Source of the DNA: Hymenobacter swuensis DY53
Lineage (GTDB): Bacteria > Bacteroidota > Bacteroidia > Cytophagales > Hymenobacteraceae
Assembly (NCBI RefSeq): GCF_000576555.1
Contig: NZ_CP007145.1
Coordinates: forward strand, 2,914,001 to 2,978,000
Length of the DNA stretch: 64,000 bases
Direction: 5' to 3'
This document shows positions 1-7,200 of this stretch, piece by piece (the stretch's first letter is position 1; every line of letters starts with the position of its first letter). The notes under the pieces are model-generated. The model was not told the origin of the DNA and made no database searches. It saw nothing but the letters and a program-made list of their open reading frames with translations. The translations under genes and the position numbers were made by a program.

Positions 1-782
1 CGGTGAGCTTCGTGGATAACCATGACACCGACCATCCCGGCGCGCTGTACTCGCCCGTTACCAACCTCAAGATGCTGGCCTACGCCTACATCCTGACCCG
101 CGCCAACGGCTACCCCTGCGTATTCTACAAGGACTACTACAACTACGGCCTCGGCAACCAGATCAAAACCCTGAACGGCATCCGCCAGGCCAACGCCTAC
201 GGTGCCGCCGCCGAGTACACTAGCGTAAACGACGCCGACGTATACGCCTACTCCCGCGCCGGCGACGCCACCCACAAAGGGTTGCTGATGCTGCTGAACG
301 ACGGCAGCTCGGCCCGCACCAAGACCATCACCACGCCCTTCAAGAGCGCCACCCTCACCGATAAAACCGGCAACACCAGCGGCACGGTAACCACCGACGC
401 CAACGGTACCGGCGTATTCCCAGTGAACAGCCGCAGCTACGCGGTATGGGTGCCCGGCGGCACCACTACCACACCTCCTCCCACCACCGGTACCACGGCC
501 GTATCGTTCAACGTCACGTACAGCGGCACCGTATCGGGCCAGGATGTGTACGTGCTGGGCAGCACCGCCCAACTGGGCGCCTGGAATACGGCCAACGCCA
601 TCAAGCTCAGCGGCGCCACGTATCCGGTGTGGAAAGGCACAATCAACCTGACCAGCGGTACCAGCGTGCAGTACAAGTACATCCGCAAGGATGCGGCCGG
701 CAACGTGCTCTACGAAGGCGGCGCCAACCGCACCTTCACGCCCACCGGCACTAGCCAGACCCGCACCGAAACCTGGCAGTAG
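1..782 (+). CDS. Alpha-amylase (GH13) C-terminal part with CBM20, 5' end missing
   Basis: The reading frame is already open at the window edge and ends at TAG 780-782, so this is the C-terminal ~260 residues of a longer enzyme. The first visible residues, FVDNHDT, are GH13 conserved region IV, whose Asp stabilises the transition state in alpha-1,4-glucan hydrolysis. The TIM-barrel end and the all-beta domain C follow to about residue 150. Then come a TTTTPPPTTGTT linker and a CBM20-like starch-binding domain of about 95 residues that ends in the typical ETW(Q). The enzyme is probably secreted and acts on starch. The catalytic nucleophile and acid lie outside the window. No T9SS sorting domain follows; the protein stops at the CBM. 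Domain identity is read from motifs and is well supported; substrate detail is inferred. Confidence 0.88.
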   Translation, partial: VSFVDNHDTDHPGALYSPVTNLKMLAYAYILTRANGYPCVFYKDYYNYGLGNQIKTLNGIRQANAYGAAAEYTSVNDADVYAYSRAGDATHKGLLMLLNDGSSARTKTITTPFKSATLTDKTGNTSGTVTTDANGTGVFPVNSRSYAVWVPGGTTTTPPPTTGTTAVSFNVTYSGTVSGQDVYVLGSTAQLGAWNTANAIKLSGATYPVWKGTINLTSGTSVQYKYIRKDAAGNVLYEGGANRTFTPTGTSQTRTETWQ

Positions 783-806
783 GCAGCTTGTTTACCCTTT
801 CATGTA

Positions 807-860
807 AGTATCATACAAAAAAGAGCCGACCAATTGGTCGGCTCTTTTTTGTATGATACT
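807..860 (+). terminator. Perfect 54-bp palindrome, terminator of the amylase gene
   Basis: Positions 807-833 are the exact reverse complement of 834-860. The core is GAGCCGACCAATTGGTCGGC, flanked by A6 and T6 runs, so a rho-independent hairpin forms on either strand. It begins 25 bp after the amylase stop. Perfect pairing continues beyond the A/T runs through GTATGAT, which is longer than a terminator needs. The GACCAA/TTGGTC core recurs in the terminator at 4729-4769. Confidence 0.85.
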
Positions 861-1145
861 ATCCTCTTGATCCTGTGAGCTTTTCCCATCAGCTGTTACA
901 CCAGCCGCTCTACTTTAGTATTCAGCGAAAGATATCGACAGGAAAGCTAGCTACTGCCCAAACAACATACATTACAGAATAGGAGAGTTGAGAAGCGCTT
1001 ACCTGAACACGGTAGTCGGAGCAGCCCGGAGAATGTACTTCTAATGGAATGGGAATATCTCCTGCCAAGAAGGGGTTATGCTAACTCCCATATCAAGTTT
1101 TTATCAGAGGTTGAACTACTTATAGCGGTTTCATGAACGATAAAG

Positions 1146-1224
1146 AGACGCATAATCGCGTCTTCCCGTTGAACGACACGCGTTAGGACGGCGCGGACGA
1201 CAAGATGCGAATACGCGTCTTGTC
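1146..1224. repeat. Two REP-like AGACGC/GCGTCT hairpins
   Basis: The first unit pairs AGACGC (1146-1151) with GCGTCT (1158-1163). The second pairs GACAAGATGCG (1199-1209) with CGCGTCTTGTC (1214-1224), with one T/G mismatch, around a 4-nt loop. Related units occur at 37308-37327 and at 54727-54823. The family resembles short palindromic REP elements; no mobilising gene is nearby. Confidence 0.5.
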
Positions 1225-2139
1225 ATCCCGTACACTGTTTGCGAATTCGCTATAACATACACCCCGTTTCTACTTACGGTTCCGGGACGCAGTCCATGGT
1301 AAACACGCTCAGGATTCGGTTGCACCTACAGCTGTTAGGAATTATCTGCACGCGTATTTGACAGTCATCTCCATGACTATGCTTACCTGAATGCACAAGT
1401 AGCAATAATCAGTGCGCTGTAACACTATCTGCGCATACCTCCGGCATCTTCCGAATAGGAACCAAACTGAGCGTACTACCCCTCATTTAACGCTAAAACC
1501 CAGTTATCTGTTGATGAAAAAGCAGCACTTCTAGCCTGTTGCGCTATTGCTACGAACAGTATACGCTGCTCACGTTCCATAATGCTATCCTAATTCCATA
1601 GTCTATGTCCCAATACTACGCCATTCGACCAGTGTAATCGACGGCACATGCTATCTGGCCACTTTCTATAATTCACTACATAGTAAATCTTTACAAATAC
1701 TACATATAAGCTAAAGGGTCTATTACAAGGTAAATTGAAGGTATCTATCCTTGTATCAGAGCCGATAATCTGACCTATTCAATGTCACAAAAACTAGTAA
1801 ATAGACCTGGAAGTAAAGCCAGCTTACAGGTAGGTTTGCTTATTCTTTACTCGTGGTGCTCAACCGGCAAAGTGATACGTAAAGCGGCTGGTTTGCCTTC
1901 GAAGATGTAGCTACCAATACGCATTAACAGTCCGTCACCTCAGCAACCCATCAATATTTCAGCAAGCTGTTGTACGACTGACTTATTTATATCGCACTGG
2001 GACCAGTTGGTCAAACACATTCAGTTATTCGCAAAGGATAATTCATGAAATAGTGAATAAAATTATAATTCCTGCATTTATATTCTTCTACTCATTTATG
2101 CTAAATTGTTTCTTTTCTTATGAACTATAAAATATCCTT

Positions 2140-2159
2140 CTGTCATATTAATATGACAG
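2140..2159. promoter_or_regulatory. 20-bp perfect palindrome upstream of the M4 protease
   Basis: CTGTCATATTAATATGACAG is a perfect dyad, 180 bp before the likely protease ATG. Its AT-rich centre and 10-bp half-sites fit an operator for a dimeric regulator better than a terminator, because there is no T-tract. The regulator is unknown. Confidence 0.45.
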
Positions 2160-2247
2160 GAATCTAGCACACCTTGCTTTTTACAACCCAAATTGATTTC
2201 GCAGTTCTCATCATCCGCTTAATATGCGCATGAGGCATTAATTCAGA

Positions 2248-2288
2248 ATCAGCATGCAACATTCTCTTTCACCCAGTTGCATGCTGAT
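2248..2288 (+). promoter_or_regulatory. 13-bp stem-loop in the protease leader
   Basis: ATCAGCATGCAAC (2248-2260) pairs perfectly with GTTGCATGCTGAT (2276-2288) around a 15-nt pyrimidine-rich loop. It ends 51 nt before the likely start codon at 2340 and lacks a following T-run. It may be a leader hairpin that affects mRNA stability or translation, or a binding site. Confidence 0.45.
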
Positions 2289-2339
2289 AAATATCACAAA
2301 CTGTTTCTGTTCTGTTTTTTTAACCTAATTACTTTCTAC

Positions 2340-4676
2340 ATGCGCTTTTCTACACAACTACAGAGTAGTTACCGAGCTCCACTACAGAAATGGGGTATCC
2401 GGCTAACCACCGGAGCACTCTTTCTGACTACAAGTTCGGCATTTGCTCAATTTCAAGTAAACAACCAGGAGCGAGCATTCTATGCTAAAAGTAAACTAGG
2501 CACCATAGCACGGGAAATTCGTGCTGACGGCTGGATACAATTTAAGGACTCCTTCAAAGAAGATCCGCAGCGCGTAGCAACTACCTATAAGGAGGCACTA
2601 GGCTTAGGCAATAATGATGAGTTGCGCCTGGTGGAGTCCCTCAAAGATGAAGTGGAAGTAACGCGTTACCGTTACACGCAATTTCACGGCAAAATCCCTG
2701 TAGAAGGATCTGATTTCAGCATTTATGCTACAAATGGCAAGGCTGTTTCGGCCAACGGCCGGCTAGTGCCCACTCTGGAGGGAGCCTCGATAAACCCGAG
2801 TATTTCTGAGGAGGAAGCGTTTCGACTGGCCCTGGCAGCAGTTCCAGCACAACAATATGACTGGCAGGTAAAAGTACATTTGCGGCCAGGTGAAGTTGCT
2901 GCTACCGCTACGAAAAGGCCAAAAGGCAAGCTGTTGTATGCCCTAACTACCGCCGATGGCAACTCTGCCGAAGCACGCCACCAACTGGCCTATCGGTTTG
3001 ATGTTATGCGCATTCAGCCCCAAGGGTACGATGCCGTTTATATTGATGCCCAGACGGGAAAGGTACTCCGTATTACTTCTCTGCTTCACAAAGGCAGCTG
3101 CCAGAATAACATGGTGGATACTTGGTATAACGGCAACCTGTACGTAGGCACTTGGTGGGATAGTGGCCGTAACCGTTATCAACTAAAGGACTTCTGCCGG
3201 GGTGGCTATATCTACACAAAATACAGCGACAACTACGGCTATCAGCCTACAGAATTTGCCGACGGCTATTTTATTGAGGCTAGTGGCTACGAATGGGCCC
3301 CGCTAAATACGAATTGGAACTGGGATTTTAAAGCAAAATCCGCAGCTTCCGCTCATTGGTCTGTACAGGCCGCTCACTGGTTTTTTCAGAACCGGTTCGG
3401 GCGTAATGGCATGCCTAATTACAACCGCGATACGCGGGTAGCAGTTAATAATTTACAGGACAATGCCTATTACTACGACTACAATGGGGCAGACTACATT
3501 GTAATTGGCCGTTTTGCCAGCCTGGATAACCGGAGCATGGCAGAAACTGATATTGTCGCACACGAGTTTACCCATGGGGTTGTACGCAGCTCCGCTGGAT
3601 TAGCTCCAGGCGGCGAGTCAAACGCGCTGAATGAGTCCTTCGCAGATATTTTCGGTGAGATGGTAGAGCGGAGCAACTCCCCCACACCCGATTGGGCCAT
3701 GGGAGGCCGCGTAGGTATAACCCGTTCTTTTGCCCGGGAAGCCGGTCCTTCTTACGGAACTGAACCCGCGCAGGTGTACCAAGGCCTTGGCTGGGACTGG
3801 AATGGTGAGCCACATCGGAATGGAGGTGTGCAGAACCGCTGGTTTTACCTGCTCTCTGTTGGAGGAGCCGGCAGCTTCAGTGTTCCGGTTGCCGGCATTG
3901 GCCAGGACAAAGCGGCTCGTATTGCTTATCGTAACCTCACCCGCTATCTGGGGCCAAACTCCACTTATTCGGATGCTCGTAACGGCTCCATCCAATCTGC
4001 AATTGACTTGTTCGGCGCTTGCTCTGATGAAGTAACTTCAACAACCAACGCTTGGGCCGCCGTAGGAGTAGGCGCACCTGCACCTCAATCGTGTGCTACG
4101 GAAATTACTGGAACGCCTCAGTTCTGCGTAGAAAACGGACAGGTCGTGAATGCTACGTATAGCGTACAGGCTTCGTCCGGCGCTACCAAAGACTGGTATA
4201 ATAGCAACAGCGCCTTCGATTTTTCTGGTCTTGGCCGTGCTGACTACGTAACACTGAATCAGATACCAGGCTACGAGGATTTCACTACCCTGAGTGTGTA
4301 TATCCAGTATCCAAACAATCCGGGAGCTAATACCTGGCGTTATTTTGACATATCCAGTCAAGTTTGCCGGGTACAATGCAAGGTTTGTCCGGAAGAATAC
4401 CGCCCATCAGCTGGCGTTTTGTCTGGTAACCGGGATATTACTGTGTACCCCAACCCCGCAGATGCTACTGCTACAGTAGAGTTGCGCACGTTGGCTGAAA
4501 CTACTACCACCGTACGCCTTAGTGACATGCTTGGCCGGTCTGTGCATGTACAAACGGTACCAGCAGGTGCCCGTATCGTAACCCTGGACGTGGCGAAGTT
4601 GCCTGTTGGCTCTTACGTCTTATCAGTAACAACTGCATCGGGCACAACTACCAGCCGCTTGCATATTCGGCGCTAA
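2340..4676 (+). CDS. Secreted M4 (thermolysin/bacillolysin-type) zinc metalloprotease with T9SS sorting domain
   Basis: This is a 778-residue zinc endopeptidase precursor. From the ATG at 2340 the order is: signal peptide ending SSAFAQ near residue 37, an FTP/PepSY-like propeptide (about 60-260), the M4 catalytic domain with HEFTH (H408, E409, H412) and NESFADIFGE supplying E432, a short beta region, and a C-terminal domain starting ITVYPNPA and ending LHIRR. That last domain is a type IX secretion sorting signal, so the enzyme should cross the outer membrane through T9SS. H412 to E432 keeps the thermolysin spacing. An in-frame TTG at 2277 would add 21 residues but sits inside the leader stem-loop, so the ATG is preferred. 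The gene is richer in A/T than its neighbours, which may indicate transfer. Confidence 0.93.
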   Translation: MRFSTQLQSSYRAPLQKWGIRLTTGALFLTTSSAFAQFQVNNQERAFYAKSKLGTIAREIRADGWIQFKDSFKEDPQRVATTYKEALGLGNNDELRLVESLKDEVEVTRYRYTQFHGKIPVEGSDFSIYATNGKAVSANGRLVPTLEGASINPSISEEEAFRLALAAVPAQQYDWQVKVHLRPGEVAATATKRPKGKLLYALTTADGNSAEARHQLAYRFDVMRIQPQGYDAVYIDAQTGKVLRITSLLHKGSCQNNMVDTWYNGNLYVGTWWDSGRNRYQLKDFCRGGYIYTKYSDNYGYQPTEFADGYFIEASGYEWAPLNTNWNWDFKAKSAASAHWSVQAAHWFFQNRFGRNGMPNYNRDTRVAVNNLQDNAYYYDYNGADYIVIGRFASLDNRSMAETDIVAHEFTHGVVRSSAGLAPGGESNALNESFADIFGEMVERSNSPTPDWAMGGRVGITRSFAREAGPSYGTEPAQVYQGLGWDWNGEPHRNGGVQNRWFYLLSVGGAGSFSVPVAGIGQDKAARIAYRNLTRYLGPNSTYSDARNGSIQSAIDLFGACSDEVTSTTNAWAAVGVGAPAPQSCATEITGTPQFCVENGQVVNATYSVQASSGATKDWYNSNSAFDFSGLGRADYVTLNQIPGYEDFTTLSVYIQYPNNPGANTWRYFDISSQVCRVQCKVCPEEYRPSAGVLSGNRDITVYPNPADATATVELRTLAETTTTVRLSDMLGRSVHVQTVPAGARIVTLDVAKLPVGSYVLSVTTASGTTTSRLHIRR

Positions 4677-4728
4677 GGTGCGGACAGTTCGCTGGCACGA
4701 AATACAAAGTTTTTTACTGGAGTAATTC

Positions 4729-4769
4729 ATAAAAAGGCCCTGACCAATAGTTGGTCAGGGCCTTTTTAT
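4729..4769 (+). terminator. Terminator of the M4 protease gene
   Basis: A 19-bp perfect stem (4729-4747 with 4751-4769) with a 3-nt TAG loop starts with A5 and ends with T5, about 50 bp after the stop. It contains the same GACCAA/TTGGTC core as the amylase terminator. Confidence 0.85.
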
Positions 4770-4874
4770 ATTCTCTGTTAAAGCTGCACTCTCGCTTGAC
4801 AATACCTCCTAGTGGGTAATGAACCAGAAACAAAATATCTTACTATTTCATATTGCAGAACAGCATGAATCTGT

Positions 4875-5450
4875 TTACTCGGCTTCTCTGCCCTGCTCGA
4901 TTTCCGTGACCAGCTCGCCGTACCACTCCTCGCCATATTTGCGGATGAGAGGTTCTTTCAGGAACTGATAGATGCGCACGCCCAGGCTGGCCCCGAAGGA
5001 GCAGGCGGGCGAGCAGATGGTCCACCGGTCGTAGTTCAGGGCCTCAAAGCCGTCATACTTGGTGACGCGGATGGGGTACAGGTGGCAGCTGATGGGCTTC
5101 TTGAACGAGGTGGCCCCGGCCAGGTAGGCCTGCTCGATGCCGCACTTCAGGATACCCCGCTCGTCGTAGAGGGCGTAGGCGCACTCCCGGTCGTTGATAG
5201 TGGTGGTGCTGTAGTCGCCTTCCCAGTCCTTGATGTAGAGGCCCTGCTGCTCGATGGCCTCACGGCCAGCTTCAGTGAGGAAGGGCTTGATGGCCTCGTA
5301 CTCGTTCTGCAGAATCTGCAGTTCCTCGTTTTCCAGCGGGGCGCCCAGGTCGCCTTCCACGCAGCAGGCGCCTTTGCAGGCTTCGAGGTTACAAACGAAG
5401 AAATTGTCCCGAATGTCGTCGGAAATGATGGTGTGCTGAATCTGAATCAT
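4875..5450 (-). CDS. DUF3109 cysteine-rich protein
   Basis: A 191-residue cytosolic protein without signal peptide or membrane segment. It matches the DUF3109 family of Bacteroidota. Nine cysteines are visible, grouped as [11 protein letters not shown] near the N-terminus, C..C around residues 90-103, and SCHLYPIR plus CSPACSFG in the second half. This arrangement resembles the YkgJ-type proteins thought to bind an Fe-S cluster or zinc. No function is established; metal binding is inferred from the cysteine pattern. The gene is preceded by a -7 element at 5558-5565 and a cluster of short inverted repeats at 5460-5544, which would lie in its 5' leader. Confidence 0.85.
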   Translation of the reverse strand: MIQIQHTIISDDIRDNFFVCNLEACKGACCVEGDLGAPLENEELQILQNEYEAIKPFLTEAGREAIEQQGLYIKDWEGDYSTTTINDRECAYALYDERGILKCGIEQAYLAGATSFKKPISCHLYPIRVTKYDGFEALNYDRWTICSPACSFGASLGVRIYQFLKEPLIRKYGEEWYGELVTEIEQGREAE

Positions 5451-5459
5451 GGAGTTGTC

Positions 5460-5544
5460 GCGCAGTGGTTCGCAGAGGACAACGCAGTGGTTCGCGGCGG
5501 CCGTTCACTGCGAACCACTGCGCTTTTCACTGCGAAACCCTGCG
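5460..5544. repeat. Cluster of direct and inverted CGCAGTGGTTCGC repeats
   Basis: GCGCAGTGGTTCGCAG (5460-5475) is perfectly complementary to 5508-5523. A second direct copy, CGCAGTGGTTCGCG, lies at 5483-5496, and a degenerate inverted copy at 5529-5544. The four copies can form alternative hairpins in the leader of the DUF3109 gene. Confidence 0.6.
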
Positions 5545-5557
5545 TGAAATCTGGCTG

Positions 5558-5565
5558 CAAAGATA
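5558..5565 (-). promoter_or_regulatory. -7 element TATCTTTG for the DUF3109 gene
   Basis: It matches the Bacteroidota sigma-70 -7 consensus TAnnTTTG exactly, on the minus strand, about 108 bp upstream of the DUF3109 start. A convincing -33 TTTG was not found. Confidence 0.45.
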
Positions 5566-5570
5566 CCGAA

Positions 5571-6722
5571 TTACCCCACGGCCCGCAGCACTTGTTCCGT
5601 CAGTTCGCACTGCCGGGTGTGGGCGTACGTGGCTAACGCCTCAGCCTGCCCGGCTGCTCCCAGCCGCTCGGCCAAGCCGGGCTCCATCAGCAGCCGCTCA
5701 ATGCAAGCCGCAAATGAATCGAGGTTGCGCAGCTCAAACAACAGGCCGGTGCGGTTGTCGGCCAGCAGCTCCCGGGTGCCGCCCGCTGCCACGCCCAACA
5801 CCGGCCGGCCCGCCGCCAAGGCCTCGATGGTCACCATGCCGTAAGTTTCGTTGACGGAAGCCGTCACTGAGATGTCCAGGGCGCGGTAGGCCACTTCGGG
5901 CTGGGGCGTGAAGCCGCGCAGGTGCACCGCTTCTGCAAGGCCCAGCACCTCAATACGCTGGAGCAGCGCGTCGTAGTAGGCAGTGCCTTCGTTGCGGGTG
6001 GGTTCGCCCACCAGCAGCAGGTGCAGCTGCGGGAACCGGGGCCGCAGCCGGGCCAGCGCCTCCACCACAAAATCCTGACCCTTGCCATCATCAAACCGCC
6101 CGATGAGGCCCAGCAGCACAGCCCCGGCGGGCAGCGCCAGCTGCAGCCGGCGGCGGGCCGCGGCGGTGGTCAGCTGGGCATCCGTGAACTTGTCCAGCTC
6201 CACGCCCAGCGGCACCACGTGCAGTTTTTCGGGAGCCAGCCGGGTTTTCTCCAGCACCTGCCGGGCCAGACCGGGCAAGGGCGAAAGCCAGGCGGCCAGA
6301 GCGTTGTAGCGCAGCGTGTGCACCAGCCCGCGCTTGGCCAGCCCCAGCTGCATGTGCTGCTGGTACACCAGCGGCATACCGGGGCTGAACAGCCGTTTAG
6401 CCAGCACGGCCACGCCCAGGTCGGCGTTGCGGGTGATGATGACGGCCCGGGTGCCGAACTGCGCCCACACCCCGGCCAGCCGGCGGGCGGCGGGTACGTC
6501 CAGGGCTTTCCAGCGGTTCCCGAACGGCACTACGGACAGGCCCAGTTCGGCGGCGCGGGCGGCCAGCGGGGAGCCGGCGCGGGCGACGACCTGCATCGGC
6601 CAGCCCCGCTGCTGCATCCAGCCGGCAAACCGGGCCGTATTTAGCTCCAGCCCGCCCCAGCTATCCGAAAGGCACAGAATAGACAGCGGAAACACGGCGG
6701 CGGGCGGATTGGCAGGGTTCAT
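5571..6722 (-). CDS. GT4-family glycosyltransferase
   Basis: A 383-residue GT-B fold enzyme that transfers a sugar from a nucleotide donor. The N-terminal Rossmann half carries SDSWGGLELNTARFAGWM, the usual acceptor-side loop. The C-terminal half has LLGLIGRFDDGKGQDFVVEA at the domain junction and the donor-binding E-x7-E region VTIEALAAGRPVLGVAAGGT followed by RELL. There is no signal peptide or membrane segment, so it is probably a cytoplasmic enzyme for lipopolysaccharide or another cell-surface glycan. It stands alone rather than in a polysaccharide cluster, so the acceptor cannot be named. A TATCTTCG element 5-12 bp before the ATG may be its promoter, giving an almost leaderless mRNA. 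Confidence 0.88.
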   Translation of the reverse strand: MNPANPPAAVFPLSILCLSDSWGGLELNTARFAGWMQQRGWPMQVVARAGSPLAARAAELGLSVVPFGNRWKALDVPAARRLAGVWAQFGTRAVIITRNADLGVAVLAKRLFSPGMPLVYQQHMQLGLAKRGLVHTLRYNALAAWLSPLPGLARQVLEKTRLAPEKLHVVPLGVELDKFTDAQLTTAAARRRLQLALPAGAVLLGLIGRFDDGKGQDFVVEALARLRPRFPQLHLLLVGEPTRNEGTAYYDALLQRIEVLGLAEAVHLRGFTPQPEVAYRALDISVTASVNETYGMVTIEALAAGRPVLGVAAGGTRELLADNRTGLLFELRNLDSFAACIERLLMEPGLAERLGAAGQAEALATYAHTRQCELTEQVLRAVG

Positions 6723-6749
6723 GGCGCGAAGATACGACCCGACCCTATC

Positions 6750-7073
6750 CTACCCTTTCTGCATTGCTTCCAAGGCGACAAACCCAATAAAAACGCTGAT
6801 GCAGATCAAGTGGGCGAACAGGCTGCCCGTAGCCTGCTGCTGGTATCGGTTGCTAAAAAGCAGGATGCCCAGGGTAAGAAAGGTCATCAGCAGCCCCAGA
6901 ACCACTACCCCCGCGCCCACCAGCAGCGGAACGCCGGGGTTGCACATATCCGCAAGGGGCATGCGCTGGGCCAGCACGTAGCTCGTGCCCAGCCCCAGCG
7001 CGTAATACGCGGCGGTAGCAACGAATCCGTGCGTGATGGGGTTGTTCCAGGATAGTTTGTCGGCCGAGGTCAT
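6750..7073 (-). CDS. Small membrane protein of unknown function
   Basis: A 107-residue protein from the ATG at 7073; an upstream in-frame start at 7103 would add ten residues. Hydrophobic stretches near residues 15-35, 48-72 and 83-102 suggest three membrane spans. I do not recognise the family. It precedes the glycosyltransferase on the same strand with a 27-bp gap and may share its transcript. Confidence 0.6.
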   Translation of the reverse strand: MTSADKLSWNNPITHGFVATAAYYALGLGTSYVLAQRMPLADMCNPGVPLLVGAGVVVLGLLMTFLTLGILLFSNRYQQQATGSLFAHLICISVFIGFVALEAMQKG

Positions 7074-7147
7074 GCTGGGAGTATGGATAAGTAACGGAGT
7101 CAACTTAACTCTCCCTGCTCACATTTCCTTCCCCCACCCCAAAGCCT

Positions 7148-7155
7148 TACCTTTG
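7148..7155 (+). promoter_or_regulatory. -7 element TACCTTTG for pcrA
   Basis: It is an exact TAnnTTTG match 46 bp upstream of the helicase ATG. No clear -33 TTTG was seen. Confidence 0.45.
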
Positions 7156-7200
7156 CTAATAAGCCAACCGGCTTAGTTTTCCGATTCTGACTGATTACGC

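Larger units (their letters stand above)
861..2247. other. 1.4-kb AT-richer stretch without a recognisable gene
   Basis: Stops are frequent in all frames and no reading frame looks like a protein. Base composition is visibly more A/T-rich than the genes to the left and from 4875 rightward, and similar to the protease gene that follows. Two small GACGC-type hairpins lie at 1146-1224 and a 20-bp palindrome at 2140-2159. Otherwise I see only unstructured sequence. It could be a decayed gene or part of a transferred segment. Confidence 0.5.

Noticed and set aside
1131..1325. A 64-codon minus-strand reading frame in the AT-rich gap
   Set aside because: No start signal, no recognisable protein pattern, and it overlaps two palindromic repeats.
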